From NCBI RefSeq assembly GCF_003626535.1, contig NZ_RBAL01000001.1, forward strand, positions 124,001 through 188,000: a stretch of 64,000 nucleotides of DNA, written 5' to 3'. Numbering within the stretch: the first letter of the stretch is position 1; every line of letters begins with the position of its first letter. The position numbers and the translations under genes were made by a program. This DNA is from Streptomyces hoynatensis (GTDB lineage: Bacteria > Actinomycetota > Actinomycetes > Streptomycetales > Streptomycetaceae). The notes under the pieces are model-generated. The model was given only the letters and a program-made list of their open reading frames with translations. It did not search any database and was not told where the DNA came from. Shown piece after piece: positions 37,017 to 47,147 of the stretch.

Positions 37017-37852
37017 TGGGCCAGAAGGTAAACCCGCACGGGTTCCGTCTCGGCGTCACGACCGACTTCAAGTCGCGCTGGTACGCCGACAAGCTGTACA
37101 AGGACTACGTCAAGGAAGACGTGGCGATCCGCCGCATGCTCACCCAGGGCATGGAGCGCGCGGGCATCTCCAAGGTCGAGATCGAGCGCACCCGCGACCG
37201 GGTCCGCGTCGACGTCCACACCGCCAGGCCGGGCATCGTCATCGGCCGCCGCGGCGCGGAGGCCGACCGCCTGCGGGGCAACCTGGAGAAGCTCACCGGC
37301 AAGCAGATCCAGTTCAACATCCTCGAGGTCAAGAACCCCGAGCTGGACGCCCAGCTGGTGGCCCAGGCCGTCGCCGAGCAGCTGTCCTCCCGCGTCTCCT
37401 TCCGCCGTGCCATGCGCAAGTCGATGCAGAGCACGATGAAGGCCGGCGCCAAGGGCATCAAGATCCAGTGCGGTGGCCGCCTCGGCGGCGCCGAGATGTC
37501 CCGCTCCGAGTTCTACCGCGAGGGCCGGGTCCCCCTGCACACCCTGCGCGCCAACGTGGACTACGGCTTCTTCGAGGCCCGCACCACCTTCGGCCGCATC
37601 GGCGTGAAGGTCTGGATCTACAAGGGCGACGTGAAGAACATCGCCGAGGTCCGTGCCGAGAACGCCGCCGCCAGGGCCGGCAACCGCCCCGCCCGCGGAC
37701 AGGGCGGCGACCGCCCGGCCCGGGGCCGTGGCGAGCGCGGTGGCCGCGGCCGCCGTCCGCAGCAGCAGGCCGCCCCCGCCGCCGAGGCGCCGAGGGCCGA
37801 GGCTCCCGCCGCGGCCGCGGCCGAGCCCGCCGCAGAGAGCAAGGAGGGCTGA
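37016..37852 (+). CDS. rpsC: 30S ribosomal protein S3
   Basis: S3 (278 aa) guards the mRNA entry channel and has helicase activity together with S4 and S5. [20 protein letters not shown], the KH domain around [20 protein letters not shown] and [20 protein letters not shown] are present. The C-terminal 55 residues are low-complexity Arg/Gly then Ala/Pro, longer than the E. coli protein but usual in Streptomyces. Confidence 0.98.
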   Translation: MGQKVNPHGFRLGVTTDFKSRWYADKLYKDYVKEDVAIRRMLTQGMERAGISKVEIERTRDRVRVDVHTARPGIVIGRRGAEADRLRGNLEKLTGKQIQFNILEVKNPELDAQLVAQAVAEQLSSRVSFRRAMRKSMQSTMKAGAKGIKIQCGGRLGGAEMSRSEFYREGRVPLHTLRANVDYGFFEARTTFGRIGVKVWIYKGDVKNIAEVRAENAAARAGNRPARGQGGDRPARGRGERGGRGRRPQQQAAPAAEAPRAEAPAAAAAEPAAESKEG

Positions 37853-37855
37853 GTC

Positions 37856-38275
37856 GTGCTGATCCCTCGCAAGGTCAAGTACCGCAAGCAGCACCACCCC
37901 AAGCGCAAGGGGATGGCCAAGGGCGGCACCGAGGTCGCCTTCGGCGAGTACGGCATCCAGGCCGTCACCGGCGCGTACGTCACCAACCGGCAGATCGAGG
38001 CCGCGCGTATCTCGATGACCCGGCACATCAAGCGTGGCGGCAAGGTGTGGATCAACATCTACCCGGACCGCCCGCTGACCAAGAAGCCCGCCGAGACCCG
38101 CATGGGCTCCGGCAAGGGCTCGCCGGAGTGGTGGGTGGCGAACGTCAAGCCGGGGCGCGTGATGTTCGAGCTCTCCTACCCCAACGAGAAGATCGCTCGT
38201 GAGGCGCTCATCCGCGCCGCGCACAAGCTTCCGATGAAGTGCCGGATCGTCCGGCGCGAGGCAGGTGAGGCGTGA
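37856..38275 (+). CDS. rplP: 50S ribosomal protein L16
   Basis: L16 (139 aa) binds at the A-site side of the peptidyl transferase centre and helps seat tRNA; evernimicin-type drugs act beside it. [20 protein letters not shown] and [20 protein letters not shown] mark it. GTG start three bases after rpsC with AAGGAGG. Its stop overlaps the rpmC ATG. Confidence 0.98.
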   Translation: MLIPRKVKYRKQHHPKRKGMAKGGTEVAFGEYGIQAVTGAYVTNRQIEAARISMTRHIKRGGKVWINIYPDRPLTKKPAETRMGSGKGSPEWWVANVKPGRVMFELSYPNEKIAREALIRAAHKLPMKCRIVRREAGEA

Positions 38276-38517
38276 TGGCAGCCGGTACCAAGGTCTCCGA
38301 GCTGCGGGAGCTGAACGACGAGGAGCTCGTCGTGAAGCTGCGCGAGGCGAAGGAGGAGCTGTTCAGGCTCCGCTTCCAGGCGGCGACGGGACAGCTGGAG
38401 AACAACAGCCGGCTGAAGGCCGTCCGCAAGGACATCGCCCGGATCTACACGCTGATGCGCGAGCGCGAGCTCGGCATCGATTCGGTGGAGCCCGCCGGGG
38501 CGGTGGAGAACGCCTGA
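38275..38517 (+). CDS. rpmC: 50S ribosomal protein L29
   Basis: L29 (80 aa) is a two-helix protein at the tunnel exit beside L23. [20 protein letters not shown] and [19 protein letters not shown] are conserved. The ATG at 38275 (overlapping the rplP stop) is chosen over a GTG one codon earlier. Its stop overlaps the start of rpsQ. Confidence 0.96.
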   Translation: MAAGTKVSELRELNDEELVVKLREAKEELFRLRFQAATGQLENNSRLKAVRKDIARIYTLMRERELGIDSVEPAGAVENA

Positions 38518-38798
38518 TGAGTGAGAAGACTGTGACTGAGACCACCGAGCGCGGACGCCGCAAGACCCGGGAGGGCCTGGTCGTCAGCGACAAGATGGAC
38601 AAGACCGTCGTCGTCGCCGTCGAGGACCGCGTCAAGCACGCCCTGTACGGCAAGATCATCCGCCGCACCAGCAAGCTCAAGGCGCACGACGAGCAGAACG
38701 CCGCCGGCGTCGGCGACCGCGTGCTCCTGATGGAGACCAGGCCGCTGTCCGCGACCAAGCGCTGGCGCGTCGTCGAGATTCTGGAGAAGGCGAAGTAA
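38517..38798 (+). CDS. rpsQ: 30S ribosomal protein S17
   Basis: S17 (93 aa), an OB-fold primary binder of 16S r[23 protein letters not shown] and [20 protein letters not shown] are diagnostic. The ATG at 38517 overlaps the L29 stop. A short Thr/Glu extension precedes the core. Confidence 0.97.
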   Translation: MSEKTVTETTERGRRKTREGLVVSDKMDKTVVVAVEDRVKHALYGKIIRRTSKLKAHDEQNAAGVGDRVLLMETRPLSATKRWRVVEILEKAK

Positions 38799-38802
38799 CG
38801 AC

Positions 38803-39171
38803 ATGATCCAGCAGGAGTCGCGACTGCGGGTCGCCGACAACACGGGTGCGAAGGAGATCCTCTGCATCCGCGTTCTCGGTGGGTCCGGGCGCCGCTACGC
38901 GGGCATCGGCGACGTCATCGTCGCCACCGTCAAGGACGCGATCCCCGGCGGCAACGTGAAGAAGGGCGACGTCGTCAAGGCGGTCGTCGTGCGCGCCGTC
39001 AAGGAGCGCCGGCGTCCCGACGGCTCGTACATCCGTTTCGACGAGAACGCCGCCGTCATTCTCCGGAACGACGGCGACCCCCGGGGCACCCGCATCTTCG
39101 GCCCGGTGGGCCGCGAGCTGCGGGAGAAGAGGTTCATGAAGATCATCTCCCTCGCGCCGGAGGTGCTCTGA
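38803..39171 (+). CDS. rplN: 50S ribosomal protein L14
   Basis: L14 (122 aa) lies at the subunit interface and contacts 16S helix 14; it is the binding site of the silencing factor Rsf[21 protein letters not shown] and [20 protein letters not shown] are conserved. It starts four bases after rpsQ. In E. coli this is the first spc-operon gene; here no gap separates it from the S10 set. Confidence 0.98.
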   Translation: MIQQESRLRVADNTGAKEILCIRVLGGSGRRYAGIGDVIVATVKDAIPGGNVKKGDVVKAVVVRAVKERRRPDGSYIRFDENAAVILRNDGDPRGTRIFGPVGRELREKRFMKIISLAPEVL

Positions 39172-39174
39172 GCT

Positions 39175-39501
39175 ATGAAGATCAAGAAGGGCGACCTGGT
39201 CCAGGTCATCACCGGCAAGGACAAGGGGAAGCAGGGCAAGGTCATCGTGGCCTACCCGCGCGAGAACCGGGTCCTGGTCGAGGGCGTGAACCGGGTCAAG
39301 AAGCACACCAAGGCCGGGACGACCGCCCGCGGTTCCAAGACCGGTGGCATCATCACCACCGAGGCGCCGGTGCACGTGAGCAACGTCGCGCTCGTCGTCG
39401 AGAAGGACGGCAAGAAGGTCACCACCCGCGTCGGCTACCGCTTCGACGAGGACGGCAACAAGATCCGCGTTGCCCGGCGCACCGGTGAGGACATCAAATG
39501 A
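39175..39501 (+). CDS. rplX: 50S ribosomal protein L24
   Basis: L24 (108 aa) is an early assembly initiator with a KOW domain ([20 protein letters not shown]). [20 protein letters not shown] is the rRNA-contact part. Its last four bases (ATGA) overlap rplE. Confidence 0.97.
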   Translation: MKIKKGDLVQVITGKDKGKQGKVIVAYPRENRVLVEGVNRVKKHTKAGTTARGSKTGGIITTEAPVHVSNVALVVEKDGKKVTTRVGYRFDEDGNKIRVARRTGEDIK

Positions 39502-40058
39502 CCACTGCGACCATCACGCCGCGGCTGAAGACGCGCTACCGCGAGGAGATCGTCGGCAAGCTGCGTGACCAGTACAAGTACGCCAACGTCATGCAGGTTC
39601 CCGGCCTGACCAAGATCGTGGTCAACATGGGCGTGGGCGACGCCGCCCGCGACTCCAAGCTGATGGAGGGCGCCGTCCGCGACCTCGCCACGATCACCGG
39701 CCAGAAGCCGACCGTGACCAAGGCCCGCAAGTCCATCGCGCAGTTCAAGCTGCGCGAGGGGCAGCCCATCGGCGCCCACGTGACGCTCCGCGGGGACCGG
39801 ATGTGGGAGTTCCTCGACCGCCTGCTGTCACTGGCGCTGCCGCGCATCCGTGACTTCCGCGGCCTGTCGCCCAAGCAGTTCGACGGGCGGGGGAACTACA
39901 CGTTCGGCCTCACCGAGCAGGTCATGTTCCATGAGATCGACCCGGACCAGATCGACCGGGTGCGCGGCATGGACATCACCGTCGTCACCACGGCGAACAC
40001 CGACGATGAGGGCCGCACCCTGCTGCGTCTCCTCGGATTCCCGTTCAAGGAGGCGTGA
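39498..40058 (+). CDS. rplE: 50S ribosomal protein L5
   Basis: L5 (186 aa) binds 5S rRNA in the central protuberance and touches P-site t[43 protein letters not shown] and the LGFPFKEA end identify it. Four-base overlap with rplX. Confidence 0.98.
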   Translation: MTTATITPRLKTRYREEIVGKLRDQYKYANVMQVPGLTKIVVNMGVGDAARDSKLMEGAVRDLATITGQKPTVTKARKSIAQFKLREGQPIGAHVTLRGDRMWEFLDRLLSLALPRIRDFRGLSPKQFDGRGNYTFGLTEQVMFHEIDPDQIDRVRGMDITVVTTANTDDEGRTLLRLLGFPFKEA

Positions 40059-40061
40059 ACC

Positions 40062-40247
40062 ATGGCGAAGAAGGCCCTGATCGCCAAGGCCGCCCGCAAG
40101 CCCAAGTTCAGCGCGCGCGCGTACACCCGCTGCCAGCGCTGCGGCCGGCCGCACTCCGTGTACCGCAAGTTCGGCCTGTGCCGCGTGTGCCTCCGTGAGA
40201 TGGCGCACCGCGGCGAGCTGCCGGGCGTCACCAAGAGCTCCTGGTAA
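40062..40247 (+). CDS. rpsZ: 30S ribosomal protein S14, zinc-binding type
   Basis: Short S14 (61 aa) with a zinc ribbon made by Cys24, Cys27, Cys40 and Cys43 (CQRCGRPH and GLCRVCLRE). This C+ type is the housekeeping form; actinomycetes often hold a zinc-free paralogue elsewhere under Zur control. Located three bases after rplE as usual for the spc cluster; also called rpsN1. Confidence 0.97.
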   Translation: MAKKALIAKAARKPKFSARAYTRCQRCGRPHSVYRKFGLCRVCLREMAHRGELPGVTKSSW

Positions 40248-40309
40248 CACCGACTACGCCGTAGGTCCGCACCGCGGAAACCCCGGCGAGAGAGGCCCAA
40301 GGCCGTTTC

Positions 40310-40708
40310 ATGACCATGACCGACCCGATCGCAGACATGCTGACCCGTCTGCGGAACGCGAACTCGGCGTACCACGACACCGTCGTGATGCCGCACAGCA
40401 AGATCAAGTCGCACATCGCGGAGATCCTCCAGCAGGAGGGCTACATCACCGGGTGGCGGACCGAGGACGCCCAGGTGGGCAAGTCGCTCACCCTGGAGCT
40501 GAAGTACGGCCCCAACCGCGAGCGCTCGATCGCCGGCATCAAGCGGATCTCCAAGCCGGGCCTGCGGGTCTACGCGAAGTCCACCAACCTGCCGAAGGTG
40601 CTCGGCGGCCTGGGCGTGGCGATCATCTCCACGTCGCACGGCCTGCTCACCGACAAGCAGGCGCAGAAGAAGGGCGTGGGCGGGGAAGTCCTCGCCTACG
40701 TCTGGTAA
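40310..40708 (+). CDS. rpsH: 30S ribosomal protein S8
   Basis: S8 (132 aa) organises the 16S central domain and, in E. coli, represses the spc operon. [20 protein letters not shown] and the C-terminal [20 protein letters not shown] are characteristic. The 62-base spacing after S14 is slightly wider than elsewhere in the operon. Confidence 0.98.
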   Translation: MTMTDPIADMLTRLRNANSAYHDTVVMPHSKIKSHIAEILQQEGYITGWRTEDAQVGKSLTLELKYGPNRERSIAGIKRISKPGLRVYAKSTNLPKVLGGLGVAIISTSHGLLTDKQAQKKGVGGEVLAYVW

Positions 40709-40731
40709 CGAGAGGGAACGGAGGAAGCGCC

Positions 40732-41271
40732 ATGTCGCGTATCGGCAAGCAGCCCATCCAGGTTCCCGCTGGGGTGGACGTGACCATCGAGGGCCGCACG
40801 GTCGCGGTGAAGGGGCCCAAGGGTTCCCTCTCGCACACCGTCGCCGCGCCCATCGAGGTGTCGCGGGGCGAGGACGGCACCATCACGGTGACCCGCCCCA
40901 ACGACGAGAACCGCAACCGTGCCCTGCACGGCCTGTCCCGCACGCTGATCAGCAACCTGATCACCGGCGTGACCCAGGGCTACGTGAAGAAGCTGGAGAT
41001 CAGCGGCGTCGGCTACCGCGTGCAGGCCAAGGGCTCCAACCTGGAGTTCGCGCTCGGCTACAGCCACCCGATCACCGTCGAGCCCCCGGAGGGCATCACC
41101 TTCAAGGTCGAGACCCCGACCCGCTTCAGCGTGGAGGGCATCGACAAGCAGAAGGTCGGCGAGGTCGCGGCGAAGATCCGGAAGCTGCGCAAGCCCGACC
41201 CGTACAAGGCCAAGGGCGTGAAGTACGAGGGCGAAGTCATCCGCCGCAAGGTCGGAAAGGCTGGTAAGTAG
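40732..41271 (+). CDS. rplF: 50S ribosomal protein L6
   Basis: L6 (179 aa) binds helix 97 of 23S rRNA near the factor-binding site. [40 protein letters not shown] and [16 protein letters not shown] identify it. The ATG at 40732 follows GGAGGAAG. Confidence 0.98.
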   Translation: MSRIGKQPIQVPAGVDVTIEGRTVAVKGPKGSLSHTVAAPIEVSRGEDGTITVTRPNDENRNRALHGLSRTLISNLITGVTQGYVKKLEISGVGYRVQAKGSNLEFALGYSHPITVEPPEGITFKVETPTRFSVEGIDKQKVGEVAAKIRKLRKPDPYKAKGVKYEGEVIRRKVGKAGK

Positions 41272-41273
41272 CC

Positions 41274-41657
41274 ATGGCATACGGCGTCAAGATCGCCAAG
41301 GGTGACGCGCGCAAGCGCGCGGCCACCAAGCGGCGGCACATTCGCATTCGCAAGAAGGTCTCGGGCACGCCGGAGCGCCCGCGCCTGGTGGTGACGCGTT
41401 CGAACCGCCACATGGTGGCGCAGGTCGTCGACGACGTCGCCGGGCACACGCTGGCCTCCGCCTCCTCGCTCGACGCCTCCATCCGCGGGGGCGAGGGCGA
41501 CAAGAGCGCGAAGGCCAAGCAGGTGGGCGCGCTGGTCGCGGAGCGGGCCAAGGCGGCCGGCGTCGAGGCCGTCGTGTTCGACCGCGGCGGCAACAAGTAC
41601 GCCGGGCGCGTGGCCGCGCTCGCGGACGCAGCCCGTGAGGCGGGGCTCAAGTTCTGA
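41274..41657 (+). CDS. rplR: 50S ribosomal protein L18
   Basis: L18 (127 aa) delivers 5S rRNA to the large subunit. [20 protein letters not shown] and the ending [20 protein letters not shown] are conserved. It starts two bases after rplF. Confidence 0.97.
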   Translation: MAYGVKIAKGDARKRAATKRRHIRIRKKVSGTPERPRLVVTRSNRHMVAQVVDDVAGHTLASASSLDASIRGGEGDKSAKAKQVGALVAERAKAAGVEAVVFDRGGNKYAGRVAALADAAREAGLKF

Positions 41658-41696
41658 GCCGGTCCCGTCGTAGAGAGCAACGAGAAAGGTAATCCA

Positions 41697-42299
41697 ATGG
41701 CTGGACCCCAGCGCCGCGGTGGCGGCGCCGGTGGCGGCGAGCGGCGGGACCGTAAGGGCCGGGACGGCGGCGCTGCCGCCGAGAAGACCGCGTACGTCGA
41801 ACGCGTCGTCGCGATCAATCGCGTCGCCAAGGTTGTGAAGGGTGGTCGCCGCTTCAGCTTCACCGCGCTGGTCGTGGTGGGCGACGGCGACGGCACCGTG
41901 GGAGTCGGGTACGGCAAGGCCAAGGAGGTGCCCGCGGCCATCGCCAAGGGCGTCGAGGAGGCCAAGAAGCACTTCTTCAAGGTCCCCCGCATCCAGGGCA
42001 CCATCCCGCACCCGATCCAGGGCGAGGAGGCGGCGGGCGTGGTCCTGCTGAAGCCGGCCTCCCCCGGTACCGGCGTGATCGCCGGCGGCCCGGTGCGTGC
42101 GGTGCTCGAGTGCGCGGGCATCCACGACGTGCTCAGCAAGTCGCTCGGCTCCTCCAACCCGATCAACATCGTGCACGCCACGGTGTCCGCGCTGAAGGGC
42201 CTGCAGCGCCCCGAGGAGATCGCGGCCCGCCGTGGCCTCCCGCTGGAGGACGTGGCGCCCGCGGCCCTGCTGCGGGCCAGGGCCGGGGTGGGTGCGTGA
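41697..42299 (+). CDS. rpsE: 30S ribosomal protein S5
   Basis: S5 (200 aa) contributes to decoding fidelity, mRNA unwinding and the spectinomycin site. The double-stranded RNA-binding-like N domain ([20 protein letters not shown]) and [20 protein letters not shown] are clear. The loop where spectinomycin changes occur (VVKGGRR) looks wild type. A Gly/Arg-rich extension of about 35 residues comes first. The stop overlaps rpmD. Confidence 0.98.
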   Translation: MAGPQRRGGGAGGGERRDRKGRDGGAAAEKTAYVERVVAINRVAKVVKGGRRFSFTALVVVGDGDGTVGVGYGKAKEVPAAIAKGVEEAKKHFFKVPRIQGTIPHPIQGEEAAGVVLLKPASPGTGVIAGGPVRAVLECAGIHDVLSKSLGSSNPINIVHATVSALKGLQRPEEIAARRGLPLEDVAPAALLRARAGVGA

Positions 42300-42481
42300 T
42301 GGCGCGGCTGAAGATCACCCAGGTCAGGTCCCAGATCGGGAGCAAGCAGAACCACCGGGACACGCTGCGCTCGCTCGGGCTGCGGCGGATCAACGACGTG
42401 GTCGTCAAGGAGGACCGCCCGGAGTTCCGCGGCATGGCCAACACCGTGCGGCACCTGGTGACCGTCGAGGAGGTGGACTGA
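42299..42481 (+). CDS. rpmD: 50S ribosomal protein L30
   Basis: L30 (60 aa), a small protein on the 50S surface. [20 protein letters not shown] and [19 protein letters not shown] are diagnostic. It overlaps the rpsE stop by one base and lies one base before rplO. Confidence 0.97.
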   Translation: MARLKITQVRSQIGSKQNHRDTLRSLGLRRINDVVVKEDRPEFRGMANTVRHLVTVEEVD

Positions 42482-42482
42482 C

Positions 42483-42968
42483 ATGGCGGAGCTCGCGAAG
42501 GGCGGCGACGCCGGGCAGGCGGGCGGGCCGCTGAAGCTGCACGACCTGCGCCCGGCTCCCGGCGCCAAGAAGTCCAGGATCCGCGTGGGTCGTGGTGAGG
42601 CGTCCAAGGGCAAGACCGCGGGCCGCGGCACCAAGGGCACCAAGGCCAGGTACCAGGTCAAGGCGGACTTCGAGGGCGGTCAGCTGCCCCTGATCCGGCG
42701 GCTGCCCAAGCTCAAGGGCTTCAAGAACCCCGCCCACAAGAACTACCAGGTCGTCAACCTGGAGCGGCTCGCCGTCCTCTATCCGGAGGGTGGCGAGGTG
42801 ACCGTGGCCGACCTGGTGGACAAGGGCGCGGTGAGGAAGAACGAGCTGGTGAAGGTCCTCGGCGACGGCGAGATCTCCGTGGCCCTGACGGTGACGGTCG
42901 ATGCCGTCTCCGCCTCGGCCCGGGAGAAGATCACGGCGGCCGGTGGCACCGTGACCGAGCGTTCCTGA
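42483..42968 (+). CDS. rplO: 50S ribosomal protein L15
   Basis: L15 (161 aa) is a late assembly protein running through the 50S core. [20 protein letters not shown] and [18 protein letters not shown] are typical. An Ala/Gly-rich N-terminal extension of about 15 residues comes first. Last ribosomal gene before secY, from which a hairpin separates it. Confidence 0.97.
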   Translation: MAELAKGGDAGQAGGPLKLHDLRPAPGAKKSRIRVGRGEASKGKTAGRGTKGTKARYQVKADFEGGQLPLIRRLPKLKGFKNPAHKNYQVVNLERLAVLYPEGGEVTVADLVDKGAVRKNELVKVLGDGEISVALTVTVDAVSASAREKITAAGGTVTERS

Positions 42969-42999
42969 GTACCGCAGAGTCGACCTGTTTTGTGAGTGA

Positions 43000-43030
43000 C
43001 CGGGGATGCCTGAGCAAGGGGCATCCCCGG
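43000..43030 (+). terminator. Hairpin between rplO and secY
   Basis: A perfect 11-bp stem, CCGGGGATGCC with GGCATCCCCGG, with a 9-base loop, 31 bases after rplO. No T-run follows. TAAGGT at 43061-43066 could be a -10 box for secY, with a poor -35. The hairpin may partly end ribosomal transcripts so that secY is made at a lower level. Confidence 0.6.
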
Positions 43031-43165
43031 TCAGTCATTCCGGCCCGGCGAATCCGCCGGTAAGGTGGCCTGCGTTGCGTATCCAGAGTCGCCTGAGACC
43101 CTCATATCCGTTGGACTTCAAGACCGAACCCTCCCGCGCGCGACGCGGAGGGCGCAGGAGGAGCC

Positions 43166-44491
43166 GTGCTCACCGCGTTCGCCCGGGCGTTCCAGACGCC
43201 CGACCTGCGTAAGAAGCTGCTCTTCACCCTTGGCATCGTCGTGGTGTTCCGGCTTGGACAGCATGTGCCGGTGCCGGGCGTGAGCTTCCAGAACGTCGAT
43301 CAGTGTGTGGAGGAGGCCGACGCCTCCGGGGCGGGCTCCGGCCTGTTCGGTCTGGTCAACATGTTCAGCGGCGGCGCGCTGCTGCAGCTGACCGTCTTCG
43401 CGCTGGGGATCATGCCGTACATCACGGCGAGCATCATCCTTCAGCTGCTGGTCGTGGTCATCCCCCGGCTGGAGGCCCTGAAGAAGGAGGGCCAGGCCGG
43501 CCAGGCCAAGATCACCCAGTACACCCGCTACCTGACGATGGCGCTCGCCGTGCTCCAGGCCACCGGCCTGGTGGCGACCGCCCGCAGTGGCACCCTGTTC
43601 CCGCAGTGCTCGGTGCGCAACGACATCATCCCGGACGACGGCATCTTCACCACGCTGGTCATGGTGGTCGCCCTGACCTCGGCCACCGCGGTCGTCATGT
43701 GGATGGGCGAGCTGATCACCGACCGGGGCATCGGCAACGGCATGTCCATGCTGATGTTCGCCTCGATCGCCGCCAGGTTCCCCTCGGCGATGTGGGAGAT
43801 CAAGCAGCAGGGCGACCTGGCCGGCGGCTGGATCGAGTTCGGCGTCGTGGTCCTGTGCGGCATGGCGATGGTCGGCCTCGTGGTCTTCGTCGAGCTGGCC
43901 CAGCGCCGCATCCCGGTGCAGTACGCGAAGCGGATGATCGGCCGCAGGTCCTACGGCGGCACCTCGACGTACATCCCGCTGAAGGTCAACCAGGCGGGTG
44001 TGATTCCGGTCATCTTCGCCTCGTCCCTGCTGTACATCCCGCAGCTGCTGGTGCAGTTCGCCGGCTCGGACGCGGGCGGCTGGGCGGACTGGATTCAGCG
44101 GTACCTCACCAAGGGTGACCACCCGATCTACATCGTCACGTACTTCCTGCTCATCGTCTTCTTCGCCTTCTTCTACGTCGCGATCACGTTCAACCCCGAA
44201 GACGTGGCGGAAAACATGAAGAAGTATGGTGGATTCATCCCGGGCATCCGGGCCGGCCGGCCGACGGTCGAATACCTGAGCTACGTGCTGAACCGCATCA
44301 CCTGGCCCGGGTCGCTCTATCTGGGCCTGATCGCCCTGGTACCCACGGTGGCTCTGGTGATCTTCAACGCGCAGCAGAACTTCCCGTTCGGCGGAACTTC
44401 GATCCTGATCATCGTGGGTGTCGGCCTGGAGACGGTTCGGCAGATCGAGAGCCAGCTCCACCAGCGTAATTACGAAGGGTTCCTCCGCTGA
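43166..44491 (+). CDS. secY: Preprotein translocase subunit SecY
   Basis: Main channel subunit of the Sec translocon (441 aa, ten helices), passing unfolded proteins across or into the membrane. The plug and pore region is near HVPVPGVSFQNV and GLVNMFSGGALLQLTVFALG. The cytoplasmic loops KKEGQAGQAKITQYTRYLT and QYAKRMIGRRSYGGTSTYIP bind SecA and ribosomes. GTG start after GCAGGAGG. The adk start overlaps its stop by one base. Confidence 0.98.
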   Translation: MLTAFARAFQTPDLRKKLLFTLGIVVVFRLGQHVPVPGVSFQNVDQCVEEADASGAGSGLFGLVNMFSGGALLQLTVFALGIMPYITASIILQLLVVVIPRLEALKKEGQAGQAKITQYTRYLTMALAVLQATGLVATARSGTLFPQCSVRNDIIPDDGIFTTLVMVVALTSATAVVMWMGELITDRGIGNGMSMLMFASIAARFPSAMWEIKQQGDLAGGWIEFGVVVLCGMAMVGLVVFVELAQRRIPVQYAKRMIGRRSYGGTSTYIPLKVNQAGVIPVIFASSLLYIPQLLVQFAGSDAGGWADWIQRYLTKGDHPIYIVTYFLLIVFFAFFYVAITFNPEDVAENMKKYGGFIPGIRAGRPTVEYLSYVLNRITWPGSLYLGLIALVPTVALVIFNAQQNFPFGGTSILIIVGVGLETVRQIESQLHQRNYEGFLR

Positions 44492-45156
44492 TGCGCATCG
44501 TCCTCGTCGGGCCGCCGGGTGCGGGCAAGGGCACGCAGGCCGTGCTCCTGGCGCAGCACCTGTCCATCCCGCACATCTCGACCGGAGACCTCTTTCGGGC
44601 CAACATCAGCAAGGGCACCGAGCTGGGGCGTCAGGTCGAGGAGATCATTCGCTCCGGCGGCCTGGTCCCGGACGAGGTGACCGTCGCCATGGCCGCGGAC
44701 CGGATGGCCCAGGCGGACGCCGAGGACGGATTCCTGCTCGACGGCTTCCCGCGCAACATCGCTCAGGCGAAGGCGCTGGACGAGCTGCTGCACGAGTCGG
44801 GGCACAAGATCGACGCGGTCCTGGACCTGGAGGTCCCCGAGGACGAGGTCGTCAAGCGGATCGCCGGCCGCCGCACCTGCCGCAACGACAGCAGCCACGT
44901 CTTCCACGTGGAGTACAAGCAGCCGAGCGAGGCCGGCCGCTGCGACGTCTGCGGCGGCGAGCTGTACCAGCGGGACGACGACCGCGAGGAGACCGTGCGC
45001 AAGCGGCTCGCGGTCTACCACGAGGAGACGGAGCCGATCATCGGCTACTACCGCGAGCAGGGCCTCGTGGTGACGATCCCGGCGCTCGCGCCGGTCCCCG
45101 AGGTGACCCGGCGGGCGCTGGCCGCCCTGCCAGAGCGGCGCGTGGCGGGGGAGTAG
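44491..45156 (+). CDS. adk: Adenylate kinase
   Basis: Interconverts ATP + AMP and 2 ADP (221 aa). P-loop GPPGAGKGTQAVLLAQ at residues 7-22, NMP-binding STGDLFRANI, and DGFPRNIAQAK are present. The long-form LID domain (about 128-166) has Cys133, Cys153 and Cys156 (RTCRND, CDVCGG) that may bind zinc, with a His or Asp as fourth ligand. Placement between secY and map is conserved widely. Confidence 0.98.
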   Translation: MRIVLVGPPGAGKGTQAVLLAQHLSIPHISTGDLFRANISKGTELGRQVEEIIRSGGLVPDEVTVAMAADRMAQADAEDGFLLDGFPRNIAQAKALDELLHESGHKIDAVLDLEVPEDEVVKRIAGRRTCRNDSSHVFHVEYKQPSEAGRCDVCGGELYQRDDDREETVRKRLAVYHEETEPIIGYYREQGLVVTIPALAPVPEVTRRALAALPERRVAGE

Positions 45157-45159
45157 CCG

Positions 45160-45996
45160 ATGGTGGAGATCAAGACCCCCGGGCAGATCGCGAAGATGCG
45201 CGCGGCCGGGCTCGTGGTGGCCGAGATACACCGCAGGACGGCCGAGGCCGCGGTGCCCGGCGCCACGACCAAGGACCTGGACGACATCGCCGCGCAGGTC
45301 CTGGCCGAGCACGGGGCCAAGCCGAACTTCCTGGGCTACGGCGGCTTCCCGGCCACCATCTGCACCTCCGTGAACGACGTGGTCGTGCACGGCATCCCGG
45401 ACCGCAAGACGGTCCTGAAGTCGGGCGACCTGCTGTCGATCGACGCCGGCGCGATCGTCGACGGCTGGCATGCGGACGCGGCGCTCACCGTCTTCGTGGG
45501 CGAGGGCCACGCCCCCCGGCTCGTGGAGCTCAACCGGGTGACCGAGGAGTCCCTGTGGGCGGGCATCGCGGCCATGCGGAAGGGCAACCGGCTGGTGGAC
45601 GTCTCCCGGGCGATCGAGACCTACATCAGGCGGCAGCCGCTGCCCGAGTCCGGCAGGTACGGCATCGTCGAGCAGTACGGCGGGCACGGGATCGGCAGCG
45701 AGATGCACATGGACCCGCACCTGCTGAACTACGTGGACCGCAGGCGGGGCCGCGGCCCGCGGCTGATTCCCGGGCTGTGCCTGGCCATCGAGCCGATGAT
45801 CTCGCTCGGCACCCCGGACACGCACGTGCTGCCCGACGAGTGGACCGTGAAGACGAACGACGGAAGCTGGGCCGCGCACTGGGAGCACTCGGTGGCGCTG
45901 ACCGAGCAGGGGCCGCTGGTCCTGACGGCACCCGACGGCGGCCGCGAGAAGCTGGCCGCGCTCGGCGTGACGGCGGCACCCGATCCGCTGGCTTAA
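45160..45996 (+). CDS. map: Methionine aminopeptidase type I
   Basis: Removes N-terminal Met from nascent proteins with a small second residue (278 aa). It uses two metal ions held by Asp in SIDAGAIVDGWHADAALTVF, His in GHGIGSEMHMDPH, and Glu in AIEPMISLGTPD and WEHSVALTEQG. No N-terminal zinc-finger or linker extension is present. Starts three bases after adk. Confidence 0.97.
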   Translation: MVEIKTPGQIAKMRAAGLVVAEIHRRTAEAAVPGATTKDLDDIAAQVLAEHGAKPNFLGYGGFPATICTSVNDVVVHGIPDRKTVLKSGDLLSIDAGAIVDGWHADAALTVFVGEGHAPRLVELNRVTEESLWAGIAAMRKGNRLVDVSRAIETYIRRQPLPESGRYGIVEQYGGHGIGSEMHMDPHLLNYVDRRRGRGPRLIPGLCLAIEPMISLGTPDTHVLPDEWTVKTNDGSWAAHWEHSVALTEQGPLVLTAPDGGREKLAALGVTAAPDPLA

Positions 45997-46026
45997 CGAT
46001 CACTTCCCCTGGGAAGGATCATGGAT

Positions 46027-46055
46027 TCGTCTTTTTGGGTAGGGTGCCGTAGACT
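46027..46055 (+). promoter_or_regulatory. Possible infA operon promoter
   Basis: TAGACT at 46050-46055 is a good -10 box; TCGTCT at 46027-46032 is a weak -35 at 17 bases. It would begin the infA-rpmJ-rpsM-rpsK-rpsD unit about 70 bases before infA. Confidence 0.4.
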
Positions 46056-46130
46056 GAACAGTCGGTCCTGGTGCCTCCGTGTGTTCAGGGCTGTCCAGGT
46101 AGCCGATCCCGGAAGGTGAAGCGCTCAAGC

Positions 46131-46352
46131 ATGGCCAAAAAACAAGGGGCCATCGAAATCGAGGGCACGGTCGTCGAATCTCTGCCGAACGCCATGTTCA
46201 AGGTGGAGCTTCAGAACGGACACCAGGTCCTCGCGCACATCAGCGGCAAGATGCGGATGCACTACATCCGTATTCTTCCCGACGACAGGGTCGTGGTGGA
46301 GCTCAGTCCCTACGACCTGACGCGCGGGCGGATCGTCTACCGCTACAAGTAG
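46131..46352 (+). CDS. infA: Translation initiation factor IF-1
   Basis: An OB-fold factor (73 aa) that blocks the 30S A site during initiation and aids IF2 and IF3. [20 protein letters not shown] and [20 protein letters not shown] are near-invariant in actinomycetes. The ATG at 46131 gives the exact family length, with GGAAGG upstream. Confidence 0.98.
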   Translation: MAKKQGAIEIEGTVVESLPNAMFKVELQNGHQVLAHISGKMRMHYIRILPDDRVVVELSPYDLTRGRIVYRYK

Positions 46353-46390
46353 ATCTGCCAGTAGATCAAAGACCCGGAGTACCTCACAGC

Positions 46391-46504
46391 ATGAAGGTCA
46401 GGCCGAGCGTCAAGAAGATCTGCGACAAGTGCAAGGTGATCCGCCGCCACGGCCGGGTCATGGTCATCTGCGAGAACCTGCGCCACAAGCAGCGTCAGGG
46501 CTGA
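46391..46504 (+). CDS. rpmJ: 50S ribosomal protein L36
   Basis: A 37-residue protein, the smallest gene here, binding 23S rRNA through a zinc ribbon of Cys11, Cys14, Cys27 and His32 ([19 protein letters not shown]). This is the zinc-containing form. It lies 38 bases after infA. The following 194 bases to rpsM contain no gene; a short segment, ACACCCGACC, resembles part of the str/S10 leader motif. Confidence 0.97.
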   Translation: MKVRPSVKKICDKCKVIRRHGRVMVICENLRHKQRQG

Positions 46505-46698
46505 CCGACCGCACTTCGCAGCCGCTTCCGCGACGCGAGACGACAAGAAGATACGCAGACACCCGACCCCTCGCGCCGCGCGCTCGCGGCATGCGGGGAC
46601 GACACCCCCGGTTCGGAGGCCGGGGACCCGGCTCGTAGACACACTTACGGGAACGGTGCTGCGGAAGACCTCCGAAGAGCCCCTCAGGAGCCACATTC

Positions 46699-47079
46699 AT
46701 GGCACGCCTCGCAGGCGTCGACCTCCCGCGCGACAAGCGGGTGGAGGTCGCCCTCACCTACGTCTTCGGCATCGGGCGCACCCGTGCCAAGGAGACCCTC
46801 GCCCACACCGGGGTCAACCCGGACACCCGCGTCCGCGATCTCGCCGAGGAGGACCTCGTCAAGATCCGCGAGTACGTGGACGCCAACCTCAAGACCGAGG
46901 GTGACCTCCGTCGCGAGATCCAGGCCGACATCCGCCGCAAGGTCGAGATCGGCTGCTACGAGGGTCTGCGCCACCGCCGCGGCCTGCCGGTCCACGGTCA
47001 GCGCACCAAGACCAACGCGCGCACCCGCAAGGGCCCGCGCCGCGCCATCGCCGGCAAGAAGAAGCCGGGCAAGAAGTAG
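46699..47079 (+). CDS. rpsM: 30S ribosomal protein S13
   Basis: S13 (126 aa) pairs with S19 in the 30S head and bridges to L5 and P-site t[40 protein letters not shown] and the basic [19 protein letters not shown] tail are conserved. ATG start at 46699; first ribosomal gene of the alpha cluster. Confidence 0.98.
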   Translation: MARLAGVDLPRDKRVEVALTYVFGIGRTRAKETLAHTGVNPDTRVRDLAEEDLVKIREYVDANLKTEGDLRREIQADIRRKVEIGCYEGLRHRRGLPVHGQRTKTNARTRKGPRRAIAGKKKPGKK

Positions 47080-47147
47080 TCCGCTCCGACTGCGCACAAT
47101 CCGCGGTCCGGTAGCAGGACCGACCACCTCCACGGGAGTACACCCAG

